From K189A clade bacterium (GTDB lineage Bacteria > Pseudomonadota > Gammaproteobacteria > Pseudomonadales > Azotimanducaceae): 64,000 nucleotides of DNA. The notes beneath the pieces are model-generated. The model worked only from the letters and a program-made list of their open reading frames with translations, was not told the DNA's origin and did not search any database. Made by a program: the position numbers and the translations under genes. Shown here one piece after another: positions 45,601-54,368 of the stretch. The stretch spans positions 1-64,000 of the forward strand of contig CACFGV010000007.1 of the NCBI GenBank assembly GCA_902565895.1, written 5' to 3'. Position 1 is the stretch's first letter; every line of letters begins with the position of its first letter.

Positions 45601-46956
45601 ATGCCCCAAACCGATCTGACCCAAGGCCACGTTCCGCTGTCGCTGGCCCGACTGACTGCGCCCATGATGATGGGTGTGTCTTCGAGTATTTTGGTACAGG
45701 TACTCGAAATGGGCTTTATAGGCCAACTGAGCACTGCCCACGTTGCGGCGATTACATTTACCTTTCCGCTCACTATGTTGCTCACCGGTATCGCCTTGGG
45801 CATAAGCATTGGTACGTCTTCAGTGATCGCGCGCAGCGTTGGTCAGCAATCCCAAAGCTCACACAGCAGTGACGACGTCCAGCGTTTGGGCACTCACAGT
45901 CTCATTCTGGTGACCTGCGCCATGTCCGTGTTAGCCGTGCTGTGTTGGTGGTCTATTGATCCAATCTTCTTAGCTCTTGGCGCCGACGAGGCCATGCTGC
46001 CGTTGATTCACGACTATCTGGACATTTATTTGCCGGGCAGCATCTTTTTTACCATTGCGATGATTCTCGGCAGCATCATGCGTGCCAACGGCAGCGCAAC
46101 GGTTCCCGGCGTGATTATGACGGTGGGTTCGTTAGCGCACTTACTGCTGGATCCGATTCTGATTTTTGGGTGGTTCGGTCTGCCCGCCATGGAACTCGCC
46201 GGTGCCGCCACCGCGATGACTGTTACACGATTAGTGGCCATGGTAGTGACGCTTATGTACGTGTTTCGCGGCCAAATGGTGTTGAGCACCGATCTTCTGC
46301 GTGCCTTTTTTAACTCCACCAAACGCATTCTGCATGTGGGTATACCGGCTATCGCCACCAATCTGATCGGGCCGATAACTGCAGCCTATATCACTCGCTT
46401 GATGGCTAACTACGGCGAAACAGCCGTTGCCGGATTCGGTGTGGCTGGCCGCATTGAGTCCATAGCCGCTATGCTTTTATTCGCGCTCTCTGGATCGATC
46501 GGGCCCTTTGTGGGACAAAATATAGGGGCAAAACGCATGGATAGAGTACGTCTTGGTGTGCGGGCCAGTTATCAGTTTTCCCTGGCTTGGGGTTTAGTCG
46601 TGGCGTTGCCGCTGTTTGTGTTTGGCGACGCCGTATCCGCCTTGATCGATAGCACGCCAGAGGTCATTGCCATCGCCGCGCTTTACTTGGCGCTGGTGCC
46701 ATGGAGCTATGGCTGTTGGGGCATGTTGATGATGGCAACCGCGTCCTTTAACGCTGTCGGCAAACCCCTGCCAAGTACTGCGTTATCGTTTGCTCGAATG
46801 GTGATCATCTATATACCTTTGGCATCAGTACTGGATCACTACTATGGCTATCAAGGTATTTTTATAGCCACACTGGTAAGCAATCTACTTTTGGGCATTG
46901 CCGCCTACTTTTGGTTTCGAACGCAACTTACAACTCTGTCTCAGGCTTACCCATGA
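45601..46956 (+). CDS. MATE family efflux transporter
   Basis: The 451-residue product has about twelve membrane segments in two similar halves, with MATE markers near residues 15-60 (LTAPMMMGVSSSILVQVLE) and ALSGSIGPFVGQNIGAKRMD in the second half. These pumps export cationic drugs or metabolites using a sodium or proton gradient. The stop overlaps the acyltransferase start (ATGA). Confidence 0.93.
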   Translation: MPQTDLTQGHVPLSLARLTAPMMMGVSSSILVQVLEMGFIGQLSTAHVAAITFTFPLTMLLTGIALGISIGTSSVIARSVGQQSQSSHSSDDVQRLGTHSLILVTCAMSVLAVLCWWSIDPIFLALGADEAMLPLIHDYLDIYLPGSIFFTIAMILGSIMRANGSATVPGVIMTVGSLAHLLLDPILIFGWFGLPAMELAGAATAMTVTRLVAMVVTLMYVFRGQMVLSTDLLRAFFNSTKRILHVGIPAIATNLIGPITAAYITRLMANYGETAVAGFGVAGRIESIAAMLLFALSGSIGPFVGQNIGAKRMDRVRLGVRASYQFSLAWGLVVALPLFVFGDAVSALIDSTPEVIAIAALYLALVPWSYGCWGMLMMATASFNAVGKPLPSTALSFARMVIIYIPLASVLDHYYGYQGIFIATLVSNLLLGIAAYFWFRTQLTTLSQAYP

Positions 46957-47912
46957 TTAAACGTCGCTTTCTCACCATCAGCGCTGTTGTTGTTATTACC
47001 GCTTTGTTGGTGATTCTCGCGCCGCTATTAATTGTCGTTTCGTTATTGGCAAGCATATTCCCCAATTTCCGTACCGCACCCCATAGCCTTGCTTTTATCT
47101 ACTGGTTCGTTATTTGTGAATGGATTGGTCTTGCGCGCTTTGTCTGGGTCTATACGCTCTATCGCAACAAACCGGTCTTTCTTCAGCGTCTGAGGGATAT
47201 CCAGTTTTGGTGGGCTCAAGCCCTATTCGATCTTGGCAAATGGGTTTTCGAACTAAAAATTGAAGTGCGCGGCAACGACGCGTTGAAGGGCCGCTGCGCC
47301 ATTCTGCTGTCGCGGCATACCAGCATGGCGGACACCGTGCTGCCGCTGTTGTACTTCGGAAAAGCTAGGGTAGAGAGCCTACGCTATGTGCTCAAGCAAG
47401 AGTTGCAATATTTCCCTTGCTTAGATATTGGTGGCAACTTATTGCCCAACGTCTTCGTAGACCGCTCAGGTGCTGACAGTGCTACCGCCGTAGCAGCGGT
47501 GAGCGAGTTGGTGGCGACGGCGGGGGACGAAGAGTCGGTGCTCATCTATCCAGAGGGCACCCGATTTACCCAAGCAAAGCATGACGCTTTGGGTGAAAAA
47601 CGACCCCAACTACGCGAGCAACTTGAGCGCTGGCCAAGTCTGTTGCCTCTTCGCTTGGGCGGTGTATCCGCCATGTTGGCAAATAATCCAGGTAAAGATT
47701 TGGTTTTTCTGGCCCACGTAGGTTTCGAGGGTTCAGCGAACGTTCACGATTTACTGGGTGGCGGTTGGCTACGACAGCGGGTGATTTTGCAATTTTGGCG
47801 CATTCCCTACGCGGACATTCCAAAAGGCGATGCCACAGAGTTCTTATTCTCCGAGTGGGACAAAATGCAGGGCGTGGTCAATGAGCTGAAGGCTGAGCTG
47901 GAGCTAATTTAG
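46953..47912 (+). CDS. PlsC-type lysophospholipid acyltransferase
   Basis: ATG 46953 (MIKRRFLTISAVVVITALLV) gives 319 residues with an N-terminal membrane segment. The motifs are LLSRHTSMADTVLPL (HxxxxD) and LIYPEGTRFT, with VFVDRSG between them. It acylates a lysophospholipid or related glycerolipid at the inner membrane. It overlaps the MATE gene by 4 bp; the pairing of an exporter and an acyltransferase may only reflect co-transcription. Confidence 0.9.
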   Translation: MIKRRFLTISAVVVITALLVILAPLLIVVSLLASIFPNFRTAPHSLAFIYWFVICEWIGLARFVWVYTLYRNKPVFLQRLRDIQFWWAQALFDLGKWVFELKIEVRGNDALKGRCAILLSRHTSMADTVLPLLYFGKARVESLRYVLKQELQYFPCLDIGGNLLPNVFVDRSGADSATAVAAVSELVATAGDEESVLIYPEGTRFTQAKHDALGEKRPQLREQLERWPSLLPLRLGGVSAMLANNPGKDLVFLAHVGFEGSANVHDLLGGGWLRQRVILQFWRIPYADIPKGDATEFLFSEWDKMQGVVNELKAELELI

Positions 47913-47915
47913 GAA

Positions 47916-48392
47916 TTAACCCAAGACTCGGTATTTGTCAAAGCAGCCACAACGCCTTATGCAACCGCCTTTACCCATTCGAGCCATCGCTAGGGTGCAG
48001 TCCAGGAGATTAGTGATAACGCGATAGAGCTTTTGTTACTCTAAGGAGAAAGACGCCAAACCCGCGTCAACATTTACCTCCATATCGACGCCAAAGTCTT
48101 GAGCTTTTTCGCTGTAGAGTAAGGCCAGGCGATGCACAAGCTCGGAGACATGCACTGAGGTGTTCTGCGCTTCGACTCGATTGTGGTTGAGATCACCCTG
48201 ATTGGACAGGTTCTGCATGATTAAGAAAAGATTTTGAGCCGCAGATTCCGCTCCCGAGAGCATCTGCAATTTGCTGGAACGAGTCAGTTCGGCTTTAAGC
48301 AAACTCAAAGAACCAAGCAACGTTCTAAGTTCAGTACGCGCTTCGGGCATGACATTAACCAATAGATGATGAGGGGAAAAAGGGTTAGACAT
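47916..48392 (-). pseudogene. Decayed histidine kinase: DHp remnant, internal stop, N-box remnant
   Basis: The intact part (48036-48392) encodes 118 residues resembling a DHp dimerisation domain (TELRTLLGSLSLLKAELTRS), but the phospho-acceptor position reads Thr where HELRTPL has His. After the in-frame TAA at 48036-48038 the same frame continues for 39 codons with QKLYRVITNLLDCTLAMARM. That looks like the ATPase N-box (rLxqVlxNLlxNA). Everything beyond is lost next to the acyltransferase stop. The match to kinase domains is by eye. Confidence 0.6.
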
Positions 48393-48651
48393 TTACGTCA
48401 ACACCAACCTTTGAGGCCCCACAACTGGCAAAACACGCGCGCTGCTTACTATCGCCAGTTTGCGCGCTTCACTCGCGTTAGTCGCGTCATTGTTAATCCC
48501 ACCCACATTCTGGCCCCTTTAGGGCTTCTATTGAGTGGTAGGACTGTTCCACACAAATCGGTGCGACAAAGCCTTGAGGGGACAGACGGTCTATTTTTGT
48601 CGACCAAAGGTTAAAATAATTATTCCTCGGTCTGTGAGAACGGAACCGTTT
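48393..48651. other. 259-bp gap, no gene seen
   Basis: The gap lies between the kinase remnant and the metallo-hydrolase end. It contains two copies of a CGCCAGTTTGCGCGC-like / CTGGCAAAACACGCGCGC inverted pair, but no open frame with support. It may hold the old kinase promoter. Confidence 0.3.
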
Positions 48652-49509
48652 TTATTCAACCTTCAGCCAATACCCACCGTCTGGCAGCGCTTTAACGTGG
48701 CCTGCGGTTGGAGTCGCGAAATGGGTGCCAATGACCAAAGTGTCTTGATCCACCAATTCAGCAAGTAGGTTTTCTCTAGTCCAACGCCCCTGGGACTGGT
48801 CGTAGTCCGCGGAGGAACACCAATCTGTGCGGGTCATCTGTACCGGGTGATGAATACAGTCGCCGGTGATGAGGGCACTTTGACCCGCGGATTCGATCTT
48901 TATCGAGACGTGCCCCGGGGTGTGGCCTGGTGTAGATTGCAGCGAAACCTCTGTGCACAACTGGTGGTCAGTTGCTACTAAATCTACAAGACCGGCATCG
49001 ACAACTGGACGGACGGAATCCGCCAAAACGGGGCCGTATTGAGACTCGTCCTCGTTGGCATCCCAGTAACGCCACTCGGTCTCGCCGATCAAGTAGCGCG
49101 CATTTGGAAAGGTCGGCAACCACTCGCCATCTACCAACATAGTATTCCAACCCACATGGTCGACATGCAGGTGGGTACACAAGACATAGTCGATTGATTC
49201 TCTGGGATATCCTGCCGCTGTAAGTTGTTGCAGAAAATCGGTTTGCAGATGCGACCAAGTGGGTATGTTGCGCTCTTTGTCGTTACCGATGCAGGTATCG
49301 ACAACGATGCGATATTTACCGGTATCTACGATCAGCGCATGGACGCTCATAATCAAATTTCCCTGCCCGTCCATAAAGTGTGGTTGCATCCAGCCTATGG
49401 GCTTGCAGGCATCTCGGGTTGCGTCAGGCAAGATAAAACGGCTGCCCCCAGTGGTTTCCATTTCAATGACCCGAGTAATCTTGACCGTACCAATTTGCCA
49501 AGTGTTCAT
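48652..49509 (-). CDS. MBL-fold metallo-hydrolase
   Basis: ATG 49509 (MNTWQIGTVKITRVIEME) follows a GGGGGAG site and gives 285 residues; longer frames reach 49575. The zinc motif THLHVDHVGWNT is present, with further ligands in STPGHTPGHVS and LITGDCIHHP. The family includes lactonases and hydrolases of many esters, so the substrate is open. It is divergent from the acyl-CoA ligase gene, and a promoter for that gene lies just upstream. Confidence 0.9.
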   Translation of the reverse strand: MNTWQIGTVKITRVIEMETTGGSRFILPDATRDACKPIGWMQPHFMDGQGNLIMSVHALIVDTGKYRIVVDTCIGNDKERNIPTWSHLQTDFLQQLTAAGYPRESIDYVLCTHLHVDHVGWNTMLVDGEWLPTFPNARYLIGETEWRYWDANEDESQYGPVLADSVRPVVDAGLVDLVATDHQLCTEVSLQSTPGHTPGHVSIKIESAGQSALITGDCIHHPVQMTRTDWCSSADYDQSQGRWTRENLLAELVDQDTLVIGTHFATPTAGHVKALPDGGYWLKVE

Positions 49510-49590
49510 GCGCTCCCCCCAGTCTTCAAAGTCGTTCATCCCCGATGCTTTGCCGAATAAAACACACCCCACCAACGCAGTACAAGGGCG

Positions 49591-49619
49591 TTAATTTTGC
49601 TATCTTTTAGGACTATAAA
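49591..49619 (+). promoter_or_regulatory. Sigma-70-like promoter for the fatty-acyl-CoA ligase gene
   Basis: A -10 TATAAA (49614-49619) lies 17 bp after a weak -35 TTAATT (49591-49596). The transcript would begin near 49626 and reach the GTG start at 49638 almost directly, with AGGAGA in between. The leader would be very short. Confidence 0.45.
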
Positions 49620-49637
49620 AGAACAGGAGAAGGTCTC

Positions 49638-51446
49638 GTGGGGGTAATCGACACCGTAAAAACGCTGAGCTATCTGCCAGCTTTATTGAAACTAAAAAAA
49701 GGTATGACTCCGCGACCGGCTGAGGTCACGGACAGCTTTGGCGCGCGGGTTGAAGCCAATGCTCAGAACTACCCCAACGCCTGTGCCATTATTTTCGAAG
49801 GCCAGCAAATGACTTGGTTTGAGTTCAATGCGCTGGCTAATCGTTTCGCGCATTATTTCGAGGACCAGGGCGTAAAACGCGGTGATGTGGTGAGCATCAT
49901 GATGGAAAATCGCATTGAATATCTGGCGCTGTTGGTAGGCTTGAACAAACTTGGCGCCATAAGCGGTTTGCTCAATTCCAACCTCGGTGGTGCGTCCCTG
50001 GTTCACTGCATTAACGTAACCGGATCTTCTAAGTGCATTGTGGGTGAAGAATGCATGACCGAGCTGGACGCGGTGCAAGAGCAACTGAATCTGCAAACAG
50101 GTTCCGATTTCTTTTTCGTTAAGGACGAAGGCGCCAAGCCTTGCCCCAATTGGGCCCAGGATCTGATGACCAGCAGTGCCGAATTGAGCGAAGAAAACCC
50201 CGCTCAAACTAACGACACCACCATTGGCGAAACTGCCTTGTACATCTACACGTCTGGGACTACCGGGCTGCCAAAGGCAGCCATTCTGTCTAACCGTCGT
50301 TATCTGATCGCTGCGGATATGTCATCCAAGGCCGGGCTAAACTGCAACGCTAATGATCGTATCTATCTGTGCCTACCCCTGTATCACGCCACTGGGTTGC
50401 TGCTGGGCGCTGGGGCTGCCTTTGCATCGGGTGCCAGTATGTTTGTGCGCAGAAAGTTCTCTGCCAGTAACTTCTTGCGCGAGGTTCGCGAGTACAACTG
50501 CACGCACATGATCTACATTGGTGAGCTGTGCCGATACCTAACCAACATTCCAGCTCAGGCTGATGACGCAAACAATCCTTTACACAGCATCATGGGTAAC
50601 GGCATGCGTCCCGACATTTGGATGGATTTCAAAAAACGCTACGGCATTAACCGGGTGTGTGAATTTTACGGCGCATCAGAGGGCAACGTTTCCTTTGCCA
50701 ACTTAATGAACAAAGACATGACTGTAGGCATGACCTCTGCCGAGGTGGCGGTCGTGGAATACGATGTCGACAACGACGAGATCGTTCGAGATCAAAATGG
50801 TCGTTGCCAGTTGGTTGCAGAAGGCGAACCGGGACTGCTGCTGGGGAAGATCACCCCTGACACTGTTTTTGAGGGTTATACCGACTCCGAAGCGACCGAA
50901 AAGAAGGTCATTCGCGACGCGTTTGCTGATGGCGACGCCTGGTTTAACACCGGCGACCTTATGCGTACGGTGGATGTAGGTTTTAATCTAGGTTATCCAC
51001 ACTACCAGTTTGTTGATCGAGTGGGTGACACCTTCCGTTGGAAAGCTGAGAACGTCTCTACCAACGAGGTGGGAGAAATTATCAACGGCTTTGATCAGGT
51101 TAAGTTCTGCAATGTCTATGGGGTCGAGATTCCCGGTACCGATGGCCGTGCGGGTATGGCGGCGTTTACTATACAGGATGGCGTCGAAACGCTGGATTTA
51201 ACGCGGTTTGCCGAATATGTGAGAGAGCATTTGCCCAGTTACGCCGTACCGGTGTTCCTGCGCGTACAACCAGAGATTGACGTCACCGGCACCTTCAAAA
51301 TGCTCAAGGGCGATCTGCGCAAGCAAGGCTACGATATCAATATGACAGACGACCCGATCTTCGTAATGAAAAGCGGAGAATCCACCTACAGCCCTATGGA
51401 CAGCGACTATCTGACCTTGATTCGCGAAAGTCAGGCCGGTTTTTAG
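49638..51446 (+). CDS. Long/very-long-chain fatty-acyl-CoA ligase (FATP/FadD6-like)
   Basis: The 602-residue product has the AMP-binding P-loop YIYTSGTTGLPKAAI, and FYGASEGNVSF where many ligases have YGxTE. FRWKAENVSTNEVGEII in the C-terminal part is typical of the FATP branch. It activates fatty acids, or possibly sterol side chains, as CoA esters. The start is GTG, with AGGAGA. The stop codon TAG forms the left edge of the inverted-repeat element. Confidence 0.92.
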   Translation: MGVIDTVKTLSYLPALLKLKKGMTPRPAEVTDSFGARVEANAQNYPNACAIIFEGQQMTWFEFNALANRFAHYFEDQGVKRGDVVSIMMENRIEYLALLVGLNKLGAISGLLNSNLGGASLVHCINVTGSSKCIVGEECMTELDAVQEQLNLQTGSDFFFVKDEGAKPCPNWAQDLMTSSAELSEENPAQTNDTTIGETALYIYTSGTTGLPKAAILSNRRYLIAADMSSKAGLNCNANDRIYLCLPLYHATGLLLGAGAAFASGASMFVRRKFSASNFLREVREYNCTHMIYIGELCRYLTNIPAQADDANNPLHSIMGNGMRPDIWMDFKKRYGINRVCEFYGASEGNVSFANLMNKDMTVGMTSAEVAVVEYDVDNDEIVRDQNGRCQLVAEGEPGLLLGKITPDTVFEGYTDSEATEKKVIRDAFADGDAWFNTGDLMRTVDVGFNLGYPHYQFVDRVGDTFRWKAENVSTNEVGEIINGFDQVKFCNVYGVEIPGTDGRAGMAAFTIQDGVETLDLTRFAEYVREHLPSYAVPVFLRVQPEIDVTGTFKMLKGDLRKQGYDINMTDDPIFVMKSGESTYSPMDSDYLTLIRESQAGF

Positions 51447-51671
51447 TGCTCCGACCACCTAAAATTTAGCATCAGAGAACGCCAGCTTCGGGCTGGCAAG
51501 GCAGCGAGAGGAGGACTATCTGGATATTGCGAAGAACGATAACGCAGTCAGTGTAAAGCTGGCGTTCTCCTATAGGACGGGCCTGTGGAAACCACCACAC
51601 CTGCGGTGTGCCACCTTGCGCGGGAATCCCACCGACCCGCTGATCTTAAAGTTTAGGTGGTTGGAGCGCTA
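51444..51671. mobile_element. 228-bp element with 32-bp imperfect terminal inverted repeats (MITE-like or structured RNA)
   Basis: The left arm (51444-51475) and right arm (51640-51671) are complementary over 32 positions, with only a few mismatches, two of which would be G-U pairs in RNA. TA dinucleotides bound both ends. Inside, a perfect 14-bp pair (51475-51488 with 51556-51569) competes with a local hairpin, GCCAGC-TTCGG-GCTGGC. A third hairpin reads CACACC-TGC-GGTGTG. There is no open frame. The right arm carries GGAG, the apparent RBS of the next gene. Confidence 0.75.
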
Positions 51672-52274
51672 GTGCCCAAGGCGGTACTGCTGGATCTCGG
51701 CGGCGTCGTGCTTGGTATTAACGTAGCCCAGGTTTTTCAAACCTGGGCCGCCTGCGCGGGCGTGACCGCCGACCATTTCAAGCACAACTGGATTATGGAT
51801 GAAGCCTACGAGCTACACGAAACCGGCGATATTGATTTCGTTGAATACGCGCGCCGGCAAGCTCAACACTTTGCCGTAGACATGCCCATAAGCGACTGGC
51901 AAGCCGGATGGAACGCTATTTGGACTGAGCCTTATGCCCAAGTGGTATCAGTGCTGCCCGAAATCGCTCAACGGTTCGAGCTGTATGCATTTAGCAATAC
52001 CAATGCCGTACATGCAGAGTCGTTCTTAACCAGATATCCAGATGCTCTTGCGCACTTTAATACCTTGTTTTTATCTCACGAGATTGGTGTGCGTAAGCCC
52101 CATCCCCAAGCGTTTAGATACGTATGCGACTTGATCGATATCCAGCCCCAAGAGGTCCTGTTTATCGATGACAACGCAGACAACATAAATGGGGCACGCG
52201 CAGCAGGGCTGGATGCCCACCACTTGCACAAAGAATACGACATTGCGCAAAAATTGCGGCGCTTGTTGGCTTAG
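51672..52274 (+). CDS. HAD-superfamily hydrolase, YihX-like
   Basis: I take GTG 51672 (VPKAVLLDLGGVVLGIN) as the start, because GGAG lies 5 bp before it; an in-frame GTG at 51657 is within the inverted repeat. The 200-residue product has motif I DLGGVV, motif II FSNTN and motif IV FIDDNADNINGARAAG, closely like E. coli YihX. YihX dephosphorylates alpha-D-glucose 1-phosphate; the substrate here is not shown. Its stop overlaps the end of the convergent ykgJ-like gene. Confidence 0.87.
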   Translation: MPKAVLLDLGGVVLGINVAQVFQTWAACAGVTADHFKHNWIMDEAYELHETGDIDFVEYARRQAQHFAVDMPISDWQAGWNAIWTEPYAQVVSVLPEIAQRFELYAFSNTNAVHAESFLTRYPDALAHFNTLFLSHEIGVRKPHPQAFRYVCDLIDIQPQEVLFIDDNADNINGARAAGLDAHHLHKEYDIAQKLRRLLA

Positions 52275-52519
52275 GTTTTGAGTTCCAACAATGCGATGAG
52301 GGATAACGCTTGGTCCCGATTCTCCCCACAAATCGAGGGCTCGGCTCTAAAGTCTGCACACACTTGAGGACGCCGCGGGTCACCAAAAAGTTGGCAGGCA
52401 AAGTCATCTGACAAATGCTGGCACCGCACCCCAGCAGGTTTACCACCTGGCATACCTGGAAGAGGTGTGGAAATGGAAGGCGCGATGCAACACGCTCCAC
52501 ACCCCCTACGACATTCCAC
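52271..52519 (-). CDS. YkgJ-family cysteine cluster protein
   Basis: The 82-residue product has the pattern CRRGCGACC near the N-terminus, then CQHL, CQLFGDPRRPQVCADF and CGENRDQA, the cysteine spacing of the YkgJ family. It probably binds an Fe-S cluster or zinc. The start is GTG, 2 bp after the stop of the LLM gene, so the two are co-transcribed. Confidence 0.88.
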   Translation of the reverse strand: MECRRGCGACCIAPSISTPLPGMPGGKPAGVRCQHLSDDFACQLFGDPRRPQVCADFRAEPSICGENRDQALSLIALLELKT

Positions 52520-52521
52520 TT

Positions 52522-53394
52522 TTAAGCGGAAAATTCGTGGGCGATGGCGGCGTATTTTTCTACCAGTGGCAAAACCACATCAGCAGAATCTGAAGGCAGT
52601 GCAAAAAGCACCCTATCGAAGCCCAACTCAACAAGTTCAGACACCGCACGACGATCTGGCCCAACGCCGAAGATGCTAAAACTCGGTTGCCCGTCGCGAC
52701 CGCGCGCTTGCCAAGCCTCCTTGGTGTTAGCGATGCCAGCCGCATAATCGACGCCGCCACTGGCTTGCCTACGGGCGTGGTCTTGATAAATCGGCATCCA
52801 ACCGTCGGCGTATTCTGCGATTCGATCATAAGTAAATCTGGAGGACGCACCCATCAGAATCGGCGGTCCACCTGACTGTTTGGGCTTGGGGTAACTCCAA
52901 ATTTTGTCGAAATCGACAAATTCGCCATGGAACTCTGCTTCTTCTGAGCGCCAGATTTCCCGCATCGCCAGGGTACGCTCGCGTAATATGGGCCAGCGTT
53001 TATCGAAGGGCGTGCCGTGATTTTCCATCTCTTCGGCGTTCCAACCCGCACCAACACCGAGAACGAGCCGCCCATTGGACAGATGATCTAGAGTCGCCAC
53101 CTGCTTTGCCATAAGAATAGGATCTCGCTCTGTGACCAAAGAAATTCCAGTACCCAGTTTTAAGTTTTGCGTGACCGATGCAGCCATCCCTAAGGCTATG
53201 AAAGGATCAAAGGTATGCCAATATTCTTTGGGTAACTCCTTCCCGCCAGGCCAAGGCGACTTGCGGCTGGCTGGAATATGCGTGTGCTCTGGGAAGAATA
53301 ACGACTCGAAGCCAAACATTTCAGCCTGCTGAGCCAAAGTCTGAGGGTCTACCGCGTAGTCCGTGGCAAACATAAGAAGACCGAATTGGGTCAT
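52522..53394 (-). CDS. LLM-class F420/FMN-dependent oxidoreductase (Rv2161c-type)
   Basis: The 290-residue product starts MTQFGLLMFATDYAVDPQ and has FESLFFPEHTHIPASRKSPW. The segment HIPASR-SPWPGG is typical of the actinobacterial Rv2161c-like subgroup, which is predicted to use F420. It also has LGTGISLVTERDPI and GGRLVLGVGAGWNAEEM-like patterns. The electron donor and substrate are not known. It is followed by the YkgJ-family gene. Confidence 0.88.
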   Translation of the reverse strand: MTQFGLLMFATDYAVDPQTLAQQAEMFGFESLFFPEHTHIPASRKSPWPGGKELPKEYWHTFDPFIALGMAASVTQNLKLGTGISLVTERDPILMAKQVATLDHLSNGRLVLGVGAGWNAEEMENHGTPFDKRWPILRERTLAMREIWRSEEAEFHGEFVDFDKIWSYPKPKQSGGPPILMGASSRFTYDRIAEYADGWMPIYQDHARRQASGGVDYAAGIANTKEAWQARGRDGQPSFSIFGVGPDRRAVSELVELGFDRVLFALPSDSADVVLPLVEKYAAIAHEFSA

Positions 53395-53457
53395 TTTCGC
53401 ACCTTCGATAACACGTGAGTGTCAGCTTAACGTTGCGTAATCGCCACGAACAGTCGG

Positions 53458-54081
53458 CTATAAAGGTTGACCGCCTAAACGTTCCAAATGCAGATCAATT
53501 TTTGCCACGTACCGAGCAGCAGCACGGTCTCTGGTGGCGTTCGGCCCAACATTGTATGCACCAAGGGCACAAATCATGTCGCCCGTACAGCGCTCCAGCA
53601 AGTGACCCAAAACTTGAGCACCACAGTAGACATTTTGCTCTGGGTCATCTAAGTGATCTTGCCCGCAAAAAGCCGCCCAATAATCCGGACGCACCTGAGC
53701 CGGCCCTACCGCGCCCACTCGGGAGCGAACGTTTTTGCGAAATGAACTCTCGGTTAAAACCAGGCTGGCCAAGAGGTCTGGCGAAATGCCCTGCCGTTCG
53801 GAGGCCTCAACCAGCCAATGGGAGAATTCTTCTGCTACTGTCGGGCGAATACCGAATGCCGTAGTGATACGACCACTCAAATTGGCCACCTCTTGGTCGT
53901 ACGCCAGCTGACCTGCAAAGGGTTTCGCAAAAGCTATCGTATGCTGCTCTGGTGCGTATTGTTTTTCGCTGATGAAGGTAACGCACAGCAATCCAGTCAA
54001 GGCGACCATCAGCACGTGCGGGTTCAACTTTGCTGATGTGGCTTGAAGCAGCCGGATTATTTCGTCGTTGATATGTTTCAT
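53458..54081 (-). CDS. Lytic transglycosylase SLT-domain protein
   Basis: The 207-residue product has an N-terminal membrane segment (residues about 20-40) and a C-terminal SLT domain. The catalytic glutamate is in LVLTESSFRKNV, followed by GAVGPAQVRP and ICALGAYNVGP. It cleaves peptidoglycan glycan strands in the periplasm while anchored to the inner membrane. It stands alone; 63 bp separate it from the LLM gene downstream. Confidence 0.9.
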   Translation of the reverse strand: MKHINDEIIRLLQATSAKLNPHVLMVALTGLLCVTFISEKQYAPEQHTIAFAKPFAGQLAYDQEVANLSGRITTAFGIRPTVAEEFSHWLVEASERQGISPDLLASLVLTESSFRKNVRSRVGAVGPAQVRPDYWAAFCGQDHLDDPEQNVYCGAQVLGHLLERCTGDMICALGAYNVGPNATRDRAAARYVAKIDLHLERLGGQPL

Positions 54082-54198
54082 CTAACGCCCCTCGCCCAAT
54101 TCAGCCCTCTCATGCCAAATTGGATTTGTTTTTAGATTGGACTGATATTCGACAATCGCGGGATTCTACTGATCGCGCCGAGAATGAGGAATAGAAAA

Positions 54199-54252
54199 AT
54201 GAATAAAAAATGGATTTTTCAACGAATTAACTTTGATCGGCGTAATAAGTGA
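54199..54252 (+). CDS. Possible small basic peptide (17 residues)
   Basis: The frame MNKKWIFQRINFDRRNK is preceded by GAGGA with an 8-bp spacer, a good arrangement. It is followed at once by a hairpin (GAGCG-TTCACTT-CGCTC) and a run of seven T at 54278-54284, so it could be a complete short transcript or a leader. Such a short frame can arise by chance. Confidence 0.25.
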   Translation: MNKKWIFQRINFDRRNK

Positions 54253-54316
54253 GCGTTCACTTCGCTCGAAAGGCCTATTTTTTTGCAGATTGGTTAGCGA
54301 ACAACGTCACAACGGG

Positions 54317-54347
54317 GCTTTGTTAGATCGAAATGATCTAACAAAGC
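54317..54347. other. 13-bp perfect palindrome with 5-bp loop
   Basis: GCTTTGTTAGATC and its exact complement are separated by GAAAT. It lies between the small reading frame and the end of an LLM gene. There is no T-run on either side, so it is not a standard intrinsic terminator; a protein-binding site or mRNA 3' stabiliser is possible. Confidence 0.6.
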
Positions 54348-54368
54348 TGGGAATATCTTACAGCAGCC

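Larger units (their letters stand above)
54082..54368. other. 287-bp gap: small reading frame and a 13-bp perfect palindrome
   Basis: The gap contains a possible 17-residue frame at 54199-54252, a short hairpin plus T7 run (54251-54284) and a 13-bp perfect inverted repeat (54317-54347). No larger gene is present. Confidence 0.55.

Noticed and set aside
54317-54347. Palindrome considered as an intrinsic terminator of the LLM gene
   Set aside because: No T-run follows it in either direction.
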